A stretch of DNA of 64,000 nucleotides from Lysobacterales bacterium (GCA_014238945.1 JABAAB010000115.1:163781-227780); one strand, 5' to 3'; shown: positions 42,712 through 52,886, counted from the first letter of the stretch. The notes: a model not told the origin generated them from the sequence alone. A program made the numbers and translations.

Positions 42712-43982
42712 AAACTTTGTTGGGCAGATTGGTTGAGTTTCGCGAAGACGGGGAGCAAAAAGGTCTTTTGCTGGCGACCGCCTACGGTTTTTTCATCATG
42801 TTCTCCTATTACATCCTGCGTGCCGTCCGGGATGAAATTTCCTCAGCCGACCGCGGCAATCTGCAAATTTTGTGGACGGTGGTATTTTTCGTCATGCTGC
42901 TGGCCGTACCTGCCTATTCGTGGCTTTCAACAAAATTTTCCCGTGGTGTCTTTGTGCCATTGGCAAACCGTTTTTTTATTGCCTGCCTGGTGGCGTTCTG
43001 GGCCAGCCTGATATTTTTTCCGGCCGAGGTCCGCCCATGGATCGACCGGGTATTTTACGTGTGGACCAGTGTCTTCGCGCTGTTTGTGGTCACGGTGTTC
43101 TGGGGCTTCATGTCCGACTGTTTTGACAACAGCCAGGGCAAGCGCCTGTTCAGTTTCATCGCCGTGGGAAGTTCATTGGGAGGTATGACTGGTTCAGCCA
43201 TCACTGCAGAGTTGGCGAATAGCATCCCGGTTTTTTCACTGTTGCTGCTGGCGTGTATTCCATTGGAAATCGCAAGCCGATGTGCGAAGAAGTTGCACCC
43301 GCAGTTTGATACCGGCTCGGTTGTAATTCCCGGAGAGGCGGGCAGGGCGATCAGCGGCACTGCGTGGAGTGGCATGCAGGCCGTATTTGCGTCACGTTAC
43401 CTGCTGGGCATTGCGGCACTCATTGTCCTGATGACATTTGTTTCCACCATGTTGTATTTCCAGCAGGCCAGCCTGGTCGCTGAAGCATTCTCAGACCGGG
43501 GCGAGCGAACGGTGTTTTTCGCCCGGATCGACCTGGCGGTCAATACCCTGACCATAGTTTTCCAAGTCTACCTTACCGCGCGTATCATCAAATGGTTGGG
43601 CGTGGGCTTGACACTGGCGGTTATTCCCGCTGTGATGGCACTTGGTTTCGTCTCACTGGGTTTGTACCCGACCCTGACCATGCTGGTGGTGGTGCAGGTC
43701 TGTTACAGGGCAGGTCGCTATGGTCTGACCAAACCGGCACGGGAAATCCTCTGGACGGTATTGGGCAGGGAAGAGAAATACAAATCCAAACCTTTCCTGG
43801 ATGCAGCGGTGTATCGTGGTGGAGACCTGCTCAGTGGTTGGATTTACACCGGATTTGTTGCGCTGGGTCTGTCCATTGGCGCGATCGCACTTACCGCGGC
43901 ACCTGTGGCCGCATTATGGACAATTCTGGCCCTGCGACTGGGTTCAAAGCAGGAGCAATTGGCACTGCAGGAAGAACGATGA
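42705..43982 (+). CDS. ATP/ADP-translocase-like (NTP transporter) MFS protein
   Basis: 425 residues from a TTG overlapping the preceding small gene. About 10-12 membrane helices. The N-terminal KGLLLATAYGFFIMFSYYILRAVRDE and the central FWGFMSDCFDNSQGKRLFSFIAVGSSLGGMTG match the family annotated as NTP/NTP exchange transporter in free-living bacteria, distant relatives of rickettsial Tlc carriers. What it moves is unknown; nucleotide transport is not established for such members. The stop overlaps the aldo/keto reductase start. Confidence 0.8.
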   Translation: MLKTLLGRLVEFREDGEQKGLLLATAYGFFIMFSYYILRAVRDEISSADRGNLQILWTVVFFVMLLAVPAYSWLSTKFSRGVFVPLANRFFIACLVAFWASLIFFPAEVRPWIDRVFYVWTSVFALFVVTVFWGFMSDCFDNSQGKRLFSFIAVGSSLGGMTGSAITAELANSIPVFSLLLLACIPLEIASRCAKKLHPQFDTGSVVIPGEAGRAISGTAWSGMQAVFASRYLLGIAALIVLMTFVSTMLYFQQASLVAEAFSDRGERTVFFARIDLAVNTLTIVFQVYLTARIIKWLGVGLTLAVIPAVMALGFVSLGLYPTLTMLVVVQVCYRAGRYGLTKPAREILWTVLGREEKYKSKPFLDAAVYRGGDLLSGWIYTGFVALGLSIGAIALTAAPVAALWTILALRLGSKQEQLALQEER

Positions 43983-44920
43983 TGAACAACGATAAAATGG
44001 AATTATCAAGAAGGGAGTTGATCAAATTGGGTGCCGTAGCCGGTGTCTCGGTACTGGCTGGTGGATGGTCATTGTTGCAGGCGCAATCCGACAGTCTGAT
44101 GAGCATAACCATTCCGTCAAGTGGGGAGAAATTACCGGCTGTTGGCCTAGGCACACGGGATTATCGTAGTGACAATGATCCCTCGGAAATGCAACGCTTC
44201 AGACAAACCATGCAGGCATTTCACACCGGTGGCGGACGTGTAATTGACACATCACCCAATTATGGCAACGCCGAGAATGTTGTCAGTGGCTTACTGAGAG
44301 ATCTGGATATACGCGATGACATGTTCATAGCAACCAAGGTTGACCGGGAAGACGCTGAAGCGGGAAAGAAGCGGATGGAAAACTCACTGGAATCATTTGC
44401 TACAAGCAGCATCGACCTGATGCAGGTACACAACCTGAGGGGTACCGAGGCCGAACTGAAAACCATGCAAGCGTGGAAAGAGCAGGGAAGACTTCGGTAT
44501 ATTGGTATTACTACCCATAGCCCCCGTCAATACAAAGAAATGGAAGCGGTAATGCGCAAACATGCGTTGGATTTCGTCCAACTCAATTACTCGCTTGCGG
44601 ACCGGGGAGCTGCACAACGTCTGTTGCCTCTTGCCCGGGACCGCGGTATGGCGGTGTTGGTCAATCTGCCGTTTGCCCGGGGACGTTTGTTCAGGGTAGT
44701 AGCAGATCAGTCTCTGCCCGGTTGGGCGGCTGAAATGGACGCCTCCAGTTGGGGCCAGGTATTCCTGAAGTACGTCATATCTGCACCGGCGGAAACCTTA
44801 CCCATACCGGGCACCACCAAACCACACCATGCGATTGATAATCTGGGTGCACTGAGTGGGCGGCTTCCTGACGCGGGTTTGAGACTTCAGATCGAAAAGA
44901 CCATCGATGCATTACTTTGA
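43979..44920 (+). CDS. Tat-exported aldo/keto reductase
   Basis: 313 residues from the first of two adjacent ATGs (43979), overlapping the transporter stop; the frame upstream is antigenic to nothing real. A twin-arginine signal is clear (LSRRELIKLGAVAGVSVLAGG, Arg11-Arg12). The (beta/alpha)8 fold keeps the catalytic Asp-Tyr-Lys-His in VIDTSPNYGNAEN, FIATKVDRE and IDLMQVHNL. NADPH binding is suggested by the late PIPGTTKPHHAIDN. Export folded with bound cofactor would fit the Tat route. Substrate unknown. Confidence 0.88.
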   Translation: MMNNDKMELSRRELIKLGAVAGVSVLAGGWSLLQAQSDSLMSITIPSSGEKLPAVGLGTRDYRSDNDPSEMQRFRQTMQAFHTGGGRVIDTSPNYGNAENVVSGLLRDLDIRDDMFIATKVDREDAEAGKKRMENSLESFATSSIDLMQVHNLRGTEAELKTMQAWKEQGRLRYIGITTHSPRQYKEMEAVMRKHALDFVQLNYSLADRGAAQRLLPLARDRGMAVLVNLPFARGRLFRVVADQSLPGWAAEMDASSWGQVFLKYVISAPAETLPIPGTTKPHHAIDNLGALSGRLPDAGLRLQIEKTIDALL

Positions 44921-45001
44921 CGGCAACAGACAGATGAATAACCCAGCTCGTCGATTTGCAGTTTGTGGGTTCTCCGGTTTGAATTCGGGCTGCCAGGTTC
45001 A

Positions 45002-46147
45002 ATGACTAAAATTGCTTTTGACGGCGTCCCCGTAGCTGGCACCATCAATTTTGGACTCGGCCAGCCTTCTGCCGATTTGTTACCGGTCTCACTGCTGCAA
45101 ACAGCATCCGATGATTTTTATTCAAAAGCCGCCGGACTGGAGTTGAATTATGGTGAATTGCAGGGTGATGAGCGTTTTCGTGAGACATTGGGTTCATTCC
45201 TGGGACGCACATACGGTGTGCCTGCCCATGCGAATTCCTTGCTGGTCACCAGTGGTAATTCCCAGGCAATGGATTTTGTTTGCGAAAGATTCACCCACCC
45301 CGGCGACACCATACTGGTTGAAGAACCCAGCTATTTTCTTGCCTTCCAGATATTTCGTGACCACGGATTGAATATCGTTGGCATACCAACGGACGCCGAT
45401 GGTATGGATATTGATGCGCTGGAGGAAACACTGACCCGCACAACTGCAGCAATGGTGTACACCATCCCCAGTTTCCATAATCCTGGCGGGCAGACACTGA
45501 GTGCCAGGCGGCGTGACCGCTTACTTGAACTCAGCAGGCAACATGATTTCATTATCGTGGCTGATGAGGTTTATCAGTTGCTTTATGCAGACCAATTGCC
45601 ACCACCTGCATTGGGTTGCCGCACCTGTGAGGGCAAGGTGCTGTCTTTGGGTTCATTTTCAAAAATACTGGCGCCGGGTTTGCGACTGGGCTGGATTCAG
45701 ACATCCGCCGACCTGATGGCCGTGTTACTCGATTCCGGTCAGCTCAACAGTGGTGGTTCCTTCAATCACCTGGCATCCCATGTCGTGCGTCATGCGATCG
45801 ACATGGGGTTGCAGGAAGCACATATCGGTTTTTTGCGAACGGCCTACCAGGTCCGCTTGGAAGCCATGGATGCTGCCCTCGGGAAACACCTTTCAAATAT
45901 CGCCCGTTGGCGAAAACCGGGTGGTGGTTATTTTTTCTGGCTGGAACTTCCGGAGATGGCAGATTGCGCCGAGATGCGTAAACGTGCAGGAGATTTTGAG
46001 GTCGGCTTTCAACCCGGCGAATATTTTTCCAATGAAGAAAAACTCAAAAATTGTCTGCGTTTAAGCTTCGCGCATTATCGAGAAGATGAGATAAAAACCG
46101 GTGTCAGGCGGTTGGCTGATCTGATCGCAACCGAACTCGGATCATGA
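45002..46147 (+). CDS. PLP-dependent aminotransferase (2-aminoadipate/LysN-like class I)
   Basis: 381 residues from the ATG at 45002. The Schiff-base Lys lies in LSLGSFSKILAPGLRLGW, and the PLP-phosphate site and substrate Arg appear in TSGNSQAMDFVCERF and NCLRLSFAHYRED. Sequence blocks such as TIPSFHNPGGQTLSARRRDRLLELS are shared with MocR catalytic domains and LysN-type transaminases, but no GntR domain is attached. It probably transfers an amino group between a 2-oxo acid and glutamate or an aromatic/aliphatic amino acid. Confidence 0.88.
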   Translation: MTKIAFDGVPVAGTINFGLGQPSADLLPVSLLQTASDDFYSKAAGLELNYGELQGDERFRETLGSFLGRTYGVPAHANSLLVTSGNSQAMDFVCERFTHPGDTILVEEPSYFLAFQIFRDHGLNIVGIPTDADGMDIDALEETLTRTTAAMVYTIPSFHNPGGQTLSARRRDRLLELSRQHDFIIVADEVYQLLYADQLPPPALGCRTCEGKVLSLGSFSKILAPGLRLGWIQTSADLMAVLLDSGQLNSGGSFNHLASHVVRHAIDMGLQEAHIGFLRTAYQVRLEAMDAALGKHLSNIARWRKPGGGYFFWLELPEMADCAEMRKRAGDFEVGFQPGEYFSNEEKLKNCLRLSFAHYREDEIKTGVRRLADLIATELGS

Positions 46148-46333
46148 CATTTCGGCAAGCAGATTTTCGAAGAATCGCAGAAATCCTGGTGTCAATCCGG
46201 AAACACTGAAGGGATTAAAAAACGTGTCTAAGGGAAATCTACAAGGGCAAGGCACAAGTGGAACTGGAAAAGGAGAACTACCTATCCGTAAATCCACCGG
46301 CGCAAACCTGATTGATTGATCTTCGCACCCTAT

Positions 46334-47710
46334 TCAGGATGGCGCATGTTCCAGTTTTTTCAACATCCTCGGATACCACAATGCCTGCGCCAGACCACGA
46401 ACAGCCATGAACACCAATACTGAAGTCCACAGACCCGACAAACCGAATTTCGAGGTTAATGGCCCAAGCACCAGCAGGTAGGTTCCGAACGCAATGGCCA
46501 TGGTCACCAGCATGGCCGATGCAGCCGTGGAGGCAATGTAAACACCATCAAACTGGTAACAGGCGACTGCAACCAGTGGCAATGCGATGACCAATGGCAT
46601 CAGACTGGCGACGGTTTGGCGTACAGCACCAATGTCGGTTAGAAACTCCGTGATCAGGTTTCCTGCCAGCCAAAAGCCAATGGCATAGATCAGGCTTGCC
46701 ACCAGGGCCCAGATTCCATTCAATCTGACCCAGCGCCGGAATACGGCAGTTTTTCCTTCACCCCACGCAGACCCGGCCAGTGCTTCCGTTGCATGCGCAA
46801 AACCATCCAGTCCCAGGGAAATGAGTAACAGGAACTGCATAACAACATGGCTGGCGGCCATCTCGACCTCGCCCAGCGTCCCGGCGACACGCATGATCAG
46901 TGACAGGGCTGTCAACAGAATGATGGTTCGAATAAAAATGAAACCGTTGATTACGATGAGTTGCCTGAAACTGGATAGTGTCCAGGTGGCCGCGTTATTA
47001 AGTCCTTCGATCAATGACTGTGTACCGAATATGCGCGCCAGGATCAATAGGCCGGCTATTGCGGCCAGCCACTGTGCAATCAGTGTGCCCCAGGCGACGC
47101 CGGCAACACCCAGACCGAGAAACACTACAAAGATTACATTGAGTACAGCGTTTGACAGGTTCAAAATCAGTTGCTGGGCCAGCACAGCACGTGTTTTTGC
47201 CAAACCGAACAGCACACCGGAAACCGCATAAACCATCAGGGCTGCCGGTGCGGCCCAGATTCGAATGTAAAAATACTCTTTGGTAAGAATCACGACGCTT
47301 TCCGGTGGGGCCAGTGCCTTGATTGACAGGATCAAAATCAGGTCCTGCAGAACCAGTAAAAGCCCTCCGAGAATCAGAGCCAGTATCATGCTGCGCCAGA
47401 TTGCCGCAATCAGGGCCTCAGGATCACTCTTGCCGTGCGCCTGAGCCACGATTCCCGTGGTTCCCATGCGCAGGAATCCGAATGCCCAGAATAAGAAATT
47501 GAATATCACGCTACCCAATCCGATTGCAGCCAGATATGCAGGGTCCGGAAGATGGCCGATCGCCCAGGTGTCCACCAGTCCAACCAGTGGCGCGGAGGAG
47601 TTCGCCAATATTGCCGGGAATGCAATCGCTATGATTGTCCGATGGGGATGTTTCCCCCGGTGTAAGGAGAGTTCTGTAGACATGCAACAGGCCCGGCTTG
47701 GTCGTGTCAT
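46334..47710 (-). CDS. MATE family efflux transporter (DinF-like)
   Basis: 458 residues; an ATG nine codons in (MSTELSLHRG) is an equally good start. Twelve membrane helices in two MATE halves, starting IAFPAILANSSAPLVGLVDTWAIGHL, the DinF-type first block. The second half has FIFIRTIILLTALSLIMRVAG. These exporters use Na+ or H+ gradients to expel cationic drugs or other toxic molecules. Regulation not visible. Confidence 0.92.
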   Translation of the reverse strand: MTRPSRACCMSTELSLHRGKHPHRTIIAIAFPAILANSSAPLVGLVDTWAIGHLPDPAYLAAIGLGSVIFNFLFWAFGFLRMGTTGIVAQAHGKSDPEALIAAIWRSMILALILGGLLLVLQDLILILSIKALAPPESVVILTKEYFYIRIWAAPAALMVYAVSGVLFGLAKTRAVLAQQLILNLSNAVLNVIFVVFLGLGVAGVAWGTLIAQWLAAIAGLLILARIFGTQSLIEGLNNAATWTLSSFRQLIVINGFIFIRTIILLTALSLIMRVAGTLGEVEMAASHVVMQFLLLISLGLDGFAHATEALAGSAWGEGKTAVFRRWVRLNGIWALVASLIYAIGFWLAGNLITEFLTDIGAVRQTVASLMPLVIALPLVAVACYQFDGVYIASTAASAMLVTMAIAFGTYLLVLGPLTSKFGLSGLWTSVLVFMAVRGLAQALWYPRMLKKLEHAPS

Positions 47711-47812
47711 TATAATAGCGACAGAACACGAGATTTTTGAAATATATTTCCAGCATACCGGTCAATACTTTCAAATGTATTTATAAATCACTCCCCCTAA
47801 GGGCCAGACATC

Positions 47813-48808
47813 ATGTTGATCAGAACACCGAAAAATTACCTTTCCTCTGAAATCACTGACGAATCTGTCTATGCAAAGCGCAGGCAGTTTTTGAAATTTG
47901 CCGGGATAGGGGTTGCAGGTGTCGGCTTGGCCGGAATAAATGCGGGTAGTGTAGTGGCGGCTTCAACAGCAAACTCGGGACCCGATGTGCCGGGTGCGAA
48001 CGGTAGAATATTGACTGGTGTGAAAAAGAGTCCCTTGAGCACCTCCGAGGATGCAAATTCATGGTCGGATATAACCACCTACAACAACTACTATGAATTT
48101 GGTACCCGCAAGGAAGACCCTCATCAAAATGCAGTGGATTTCGAGCCTTTGCCCTGGAGCGTCTCGGTAAAGGGCGATTGCAACAAACCAGGGAACTATG
48201 CCTACGAGGACCTGGTGTCACCACATGCCCTGGAAGAGCGGATTTATCGTCTGCGCTGTGTTGAAGCATGGTCAATGGTCGTCCCCTGGGTTGGGATACC
48301 CCTGGCTTCCATCATCAAGCAGCTTGAACCCAATTCAAATGCAAAATTCGTCTCATTCAAAACTCTGCACGATGCATCCAGGATGCCCGGTCAGCGTCGG
48401 CGGGTACTGGACTGGCCCTATGTGGAAGGCCTGACCATTGCCGAAGCCATGCATCCGCTGAGCCTGATTGCGGTGGGTCTTTACGGTCGTGAATTACCGA
48501 ATCAGAACGGTGCACCCATGCGACTGGTCGTGCCCTGGAAATATGGTTTTAAAAGTATCAAGGCCATCACGGAGATTCGATTCCAGCAAAAGCGCCCGCT
48601 CAGCAGTTGGGAGAAAGCCATTCCATCTGAATATGGGTTCTACGCCAACGTCAACCCGGAAGTGGATCACCCGCGCTGGAGTCAGGCCCGGGAGCGGCCC
48701 ATTGGTGCCGGTTTATTTGCCGGCAAAAAACCAACACTGATGTTCAACGGCTACGCCGATCAGGTGGCCTCTTTGTATAGCGGTCTGGATTTACGCAGAA
48801 ATTTTTGA
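47813..48808 (+). CDS. msrP: Periplasmic methionine sulfoxide reductase, molybdopterin subunit
   Basis: 331 residues. The Tat signal [20 protein letters not shown] includes Arg23-Arg24. The sulfite-oxidase fold shows the molybdenum-ligand Cys149 in [17 protein letters not shown], with family-specific [11 protein letters not shown] and [20 protein letters not shown]. It repairs oxidised Met in periplasmic proteins using electrons from MsrQ, encoded three bases downstream. Confidence 0.97.
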   Translation: MLIRTPKNYLSSEITDESVYAKRRQFLKFAGIGVAGVGLAGINAGSVVAASTANSGPDVPGANGRILTGVKKSPLSTSEDANSWSDITTYNNYYEFGTRKEDPHQNAVDFEPLPWSVSVKGDCNKPGNYAYEDLVSPHALEERIYRLRCVEAWSMVVPWVGIPLASIIKQLEPNSNAKFVSFKTLHDASRMPGQRRRVLDWPYVEGLTIAEAMHPLSLIAVGLYGRELPNQNGAPMRLVVPWKYGFKSIKAITEIRFQQKRPLSSWEKAIPSEYGFYANVNPEVDHPRWSQARERPIGAGLFAGKKPTLMFNGYADQVASLYSGLDLRRNF

Positions 48809-48811
48809 TCC

Positions 48812-49444
48812 ATGGCACCCGGCAGCAAAGTATTTTTCAGGCTGACCAAGCCTGTGATTTTCTTACTGGGTCTGGCCCCGTTTATCTATCTGTTGCTAAA
48901 CGCCTTTGGCCTGGCGGGTCCCGGGCTGGGCGCTAACCCGGTTGAGGAATTACAGCACGAAACGGGGCGCTGGGGTTTGAGGTTTCTGCTGATGACACTT
49001 TGCATTACACCATTGCGACGGTGGACCGGCTGGACCTGGTTGATTCGCTATCGCCGAATGCTGGGTTTATTTGCCTTCTTTTATACCCTGGTGCATTTCC
49101 TGAACTATGCCGTGCTGGACCAGGGACTTGATGGGGTGGCGATATATGAGGATGTTATCAAGCGCCCGTATATCACACTGGGTATGACGGGTCTGGTGTT
49201 GTTGATTCCGTTGGCGATTACATCGACCAGGGGGATGATGCGCAGACTGGGGAAGAGGTGGAAAAAACTGCATTCACTGGTCTACCTGATTGCAATTCTG
49301 GGCACCTGGCATTTTTTCTGGCAGGAAAAGTTGGACACCCTGGATGCCACCGTTTACGCAGTCATACTGGCATTGTTACTGGTAACCCGGATTCACCACA
49401 AGCGCAGGCAGACGGTGCGAATTCAAAACAAAAGCTCAAACTAG
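48812..49444 (+). CDS. msrQ: MsrQ heme-binding membrane subunit
   Basis: 210 residues with six membrane helices. Heme-ligand His candidates are in FYTLVHFLNYA, KKLHSLVYLIAILGTWHFFW. The N-terminal ELQHETGRWGLRFLLMTLCITPLRR is typical. It passes electrons from the quinone pool to MsrP in the inner membrane. It shares an operon with msrP. Confidence 0.96.
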   Translation: MAPGSKVFFRLTKPVIFLLGLAPFIYLLLNAFGLAGPGLGANPVEELQHETGRWGLRFLLMTLCITPLRRWTGWTWLIRYRRMLGLFAFFYTLVHFLNYAVLDQGLDGVAIYEDVIKRPYITLGMTGLVLLIPLAITSTRGMMRRLGKRWKKLHSLVYLIAILGTWHFFWQEKLDTLDATVYAVILALLLVTRIHHKRRQTVRIQNKSSN

Positions 49445-49774
49445 TCTAAAAACACATCTTTCTATTTCTATCCTTGAAGACACGCTGACGTGCTGGATTT
49501 TGGTACACTTCGAAGCACCGTGATTTCAGTTGAACTTCGTCGGCATTGCAAGGCAGCAGCGTTCCGAATGGATAGTTTGATATTCAGGAGTTCCACAATG
49601 TTATTCTGAACAATGGTTTGGTCCTGTCTGATGTTTTTGAAGACATGATGAGGCAGTTCAGCACAGAAAATGACACCACCTGACAGCCAGGAAAATTATG
49701 ATGATCAATGCTGGCAGGGGTCGAATGATTTAGGGGCGACGTCCCGCACCGTGATTAATTTCGGAGAGCGTTAA
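49445..49774. other. Gene-free stretch before the aromatic/His-rich protein
   Basis: Holds no convincing open frame. It should contain the promoter of the 765-residue protein gene, whose ribosome-binding site (cggagagcg) sits just before 49775. No clear terminator for msrPQ was seen. Confidence 0.55.
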
Positions 49775-52072
49775 ATGTTTTTACAAAGACACATGAAAAA
49801 AGCAACCCAAGTATTTATAATTATTACATTAAATGTACTATTTATAGCAAATACTACTTACGCACAAGAGTTAAACTGGCCACGGGAACTGACACTTGAG
49901 TCCGGGTTATTAACGATTTATCAACCCCAGGTAGATGACATGGAGAAAGATATTCTCAGTTACCGTGCAGCGGTCTCTTACAAGGCGGGTGGTAGTGAAG
50001 AGCCGGTGTTCGGGGCTGCCTGGTTCGAGTCACGTGTAGAGATTGACCGCGAAGATCGCATGGTTCGTATCGTCAGCCTTGACGTGATTGAAACCAGGTT
50101 TCCGGAGGGTTCAGATAATGTGCGGGCAGAGTTTGAGCAGGTCGTAAAAGAGGGCTTGCCCACCTGGAGTATTGATTTTTCACTGGATGAATTACTGACC
50201 TCGCTGGAGGCGTCCGAAGACCAGATTGCAGCCGCCAATGATCTGAAAATGGATCCACCGGATATAGTCTATCGTGACCAACCGGCCCTGTTGGTTTTGA
50301 TTGATGGTGAACCGGTGTTGAGAGAAATAGAAAATTCGCCCTACAAAGCAGTGATCAATACACCCTATCCATTGATTGTCGATGTTAAGAAAAAGGCTTA
50401 TTACTTAAACGCTGGAAAAGATGTGTGGTACCAGGCTGGTAAGGCAACCGGACCCTATCAATACGTCGCTCGCCCCCCGACAGAGATTGGCAAAATGGTG
50501 GACCAGTCGGAAATGGAAGACAGCGACGAAATTGTAACTGCCCAAAACGCCCCGGAAATAGTCGTTTCATCCAAGCCTGCAGAGTTGATTGTCACCGAGG
50601 GGGAAGCTCAATTTGAGCCGTTGGTGGATGATTTACTGGTTATCACCAACTCGGCTTCTGATGTATTCATGCATGTCAGCAACCAGCAGTACTATATTGT
50701 ATTGTCCGGTCGCTGGTATCGTTCTTCATCCATGCGCGGAGATTGGGACTACGTGAAGTCAGATGAACTTCCCACCGCCTTTCAAAACATTCCTGCGGAT
50801 TCGAGCCAGGCCGATTCAAGAGTTTACGTGGCCGGTACCGATGAGGCCCGTGAAGCAGTGATGGACGCGCAGATTCCCCAGACCGCCGCTGTGCAAAAGG
50901 GCAGGGTGGACAAAGAAGTCAGCTACGATGGTGATCCGAAATTCACCGGAATCATGGACAGTTCCTTGCAGTATGCTGAAAACACCGGTTCCACGGTGTT
51001 GAAATCAGGCAGTCAGTATTTTCTGGTCGAGGATGCAGTGTGGTACGTCAGCACTTCTCCTGAGGGACCCTGGGATGTTGCTGAAAGCAGGCCTGATGGC
51101 GTCGATACCATTCCACCCGAGAGCCCGGTCTACAACGTCAAGTATGTTTATATCTATGACACCACCCCAGAGGTGGTTTATGTGGGATATACACCGGGAT
51201 ATACCGGTAGTTATGTCTACAACACAACAGTGGTTTATGGAACCGGTTGGTACTATCGTCCATGGGTATCGCCTTATTACTATTATCCATACCAGGCCAC
51301 CTGGGGCTTTCATGTTACCTATAACCCATGGACTGGCTGGGGCTTCGGTCTGAGCTGGGGCTGGGGTCCATTTCGTATCGGCTTTCATTCCGGTGGTTAC
51401 TGGCACCACCATCATCACTGGTACCACCCGCATTATGGTGGCTGGGGTGCTGGTGGGTACCGCCCGCGACCTGTGCATTACGGAAACAACAATATCAATA
51501 TTGGTAACATCAATATCAATAGTCCCAGGGTCGACATACGTGATAACAACCTGTACCGGGATAAAGATCAGTTGGCAAATATTCGCGATACGCGTGATAC
51601 ACCGATGAATCGTGATGTCAGCAAGCAGTTGGCCGACCGTTCGGCATCAATTGACCGCAGTGCTTTGTCCAATCGTTCGGCAAACCTGGATCCTTCCACT
51701 CGAAATAATGCGGCAGGTCTCGCACGTTCTGACAAACTAAATAACGTGTTTGCTGACAAGCAGGGTAATGTCTATCGCAATACGGACAGTGGTTGGCAAA
51801 AGAGGGACAGCGGAGGCTGGAAGGACAGTTCCACGGTTTCCAACGCCAAGCAGACAAGATCATCTTCCGCCACAAACAATGTGTCAGCCAGGAATACCAC
51901 GACTGCTTCTTCCAGGCAGAGCCAGGCCTACAAGTCATCGACCTCGGGATATAACAAGTCATCGAGTCTGGATCGTCAGAATTATTCGAGGCAGCGGTCT
52001 ACCAGTCGTGCGCAACAGAGTTCACAGATGGGCAACAGATCGAGTGCACGACGGCCCACAAGACGCAGGTGA
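49775..52072 (+). CDS. Exported protein of unknown function with Tyr/Trp/His-rich C-terminal region
   Basis: 765 residues with a signal peptide (KKATQVFIIITLNVLFIANTTYAQE). Residues about 150-470 contain repeats of the form SNQQYYIVLSGRWYRSSSM-RGDWDYV, SGSQYFLVEDAVWYVSTSPEGPW and KKAYYLNAGKDVWYQAG: 'display, then wearer' blades that suggest a repeated beta domain. Residues about 470-570 are dominated by Tyr, Trp, Gly and His (YYRPWVSPYYYYPYQATWGF, then HHHHHWYHPHYGGWG). The last 150 are Ser/Arg/Asn-rich and basic, probably disordered. Such proteins occur in Proteobacteria as poorly described envelope proteins. Metal binding through the His cluster is plausible. Confidence 0.78.
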   Translation: MFLQRHMKKATQVFIIITLNVLFIANTTYAQELNWPRELTLESGLLTIYQPQVDDMEKDILSYRAAVSYKAGGSEEPVFGAAWFESRVEIDREDRMVRIVSLDVIETRFPEGSDNVRAEFEQVVKEGLPTWSIDFSLDELLTSLEASEDQIAAANDLKMDPPDIVYRDQPALLVLIDGEPVLREIENSPYKAVINTPYPLIVDVKKKAYYLNAGKDVWYQAGKATGPYQYVARPPTEIGKMVDQSEMEDSDEIVTAQNAPEIVVSSKPAELIVTEGEAQFEPLVDDLLVITNSASDVFMHVSNQQYYIVLSGRWYRSSSMRGDWDYVKSDELPTAFQNIPADSSQADSRVYVAGTDEAREAVMDAQIPQTAAVQKGRVDKEVSYDGDPKFTGIMDSSLQYAENTGSTVLKSGSQYFLVEDAVWYVSTSPEGPWDVAESRPDGVDTIPPESPVYNVKYVYIYDTTPEVVYVGYTPGYTGSYVYNTTVVYGTGWYYRPWVSPYYYYPYQATWGFHVTYNPWTGWGFGLSWGWGPFRIGFHSGGYWHHHHHWYHPHYGGWGAGGYRPRPVHYGNNNINIGNININSPRVDIRDNNLYRDKDQLANIRDTRDTPMNRDVSKQLADRSASIDRSALSNRSANLDPSTRNNAAGLARSDKLNNVFADKQGNVYRNTDSGWQKRDSGGWKDSSTVSNAKQTRSSSATNNVSARNTTTASSRQSQAYKSSTSGYNKSSSLDRQNYSRQRSTSRAQQSSQMGNRSSARRPTRRR

Positions 52073-52139
52073 TTCGATAAATCTCCATGAAATGATCTTT
52101 TGATTCAAGTGGTAACTAGCCAGCGCACCGGGCCTGATG

Positions 52140-52886
52140 TTATTTCACCCAGGGATCGATCAATAAAGATGCGAGCAGTCTGCCATCTTGAGCATTTATG
52201 ATGGCGGTGGATTCGCCCTGATTCCCCGTTACAGGGACGAACAGGAGGTGATTTATATCACCGCCATTGTGTGCCACAAACTGCTCTATCATGGGTGCGG
52301 ATTCGGGCCGGGCATCGAGCAATAATTGCAACGGGCGTGCCACTGCAGGTACCAATTGCATCTTTTCCAGGTACAAGCTCCAGAATTCAGGCCGGAATTG
52401 CAGATCAGCCTTGCCTTCGAACATAACCTCTTGCAGCAGTTGCTGGAACAACGCGGTGTCTGTTGGCATACTGGCATAGAGCACTACGGGTCCTGTAAAG
52501 GGCTTATCCAACAGATTTTCATCCAGGACTTTTGTGTTGTCGATTTCACGGTATGCAATGATCTCGAAACGGTCCAGGGCAAAGACCATGAAATAGGGTC
52601 GCGCCTGGTACAGAGTAAATGTACCCCAGCCAATGGCCAGAATCTGGATAAGCACAATGACACTCAAATCCAGTATCAGACCGCGCTTGTCCTTTACATA
52701 AACCAACATGGTCAACAGTGGGGCACTGATTCCTGCCGCCATGATCAGCAGAAGCGAAAATTTCTGGGGGTCGGTAAATTTCAAGAATGGATAGGGGAAC
52801 CAGGCAAAATAAACCAGTCCGGCAATCACCAGCAGCAATGAAATACTGGGCCAAAGATGAATTTGTAATGCCCGTCTTTTATTCAT
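52140..52886 (-). CDS. TfpX/TfpZ-type type IV pilin accessory protein
   Basis: 248 residues from the ATG at 52886 (MNKRRALQIH), which has ggaaagg eight bases upstream; the frame extends nine codons further. Two or three membrane helices occupy about 10-100. Family blocks are FPYPFLKFTDPQKFSLLLIM, ISAPLLTMLVYVKDKRGL, DLSVIVLIQILAIGWG and TLYQARPYFMVFALDRFE. These assembly chaperones lie beside pilA in some type IV pilus systems. No pilin gene is in the window, so it is an orphan here; its client is unknown. Confidence 0.8.
   Translation of the reverse strand: MNKRRALQIHLWPSISLLLVIAGLVYFAWFPYPFLKFTDPQKFSLLLIMAAGISAPLLTMLVYVKDKRGLILDLSVIVLIQILAIGWGTFTLYQARPYFMVFALDRFEIIAYREIDNTKVLDENLLDKPFTGPVVLYASMPTDTALFQQLLQEVMFEGKADLQFRPEFWSLYLEKMQLVPAVARPLQLLLDARPESAPMIEQFVAHNGGDINHLLFVPVTGNQGESTAIINAQDGRLLASLLIDPWVK

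Noticed and set aside
43592..43978. Upstream extension of the aldo/keto reductase
   Set aside because: Overlaps the carrier gene in another frame; the Tat signal begins at 43979.
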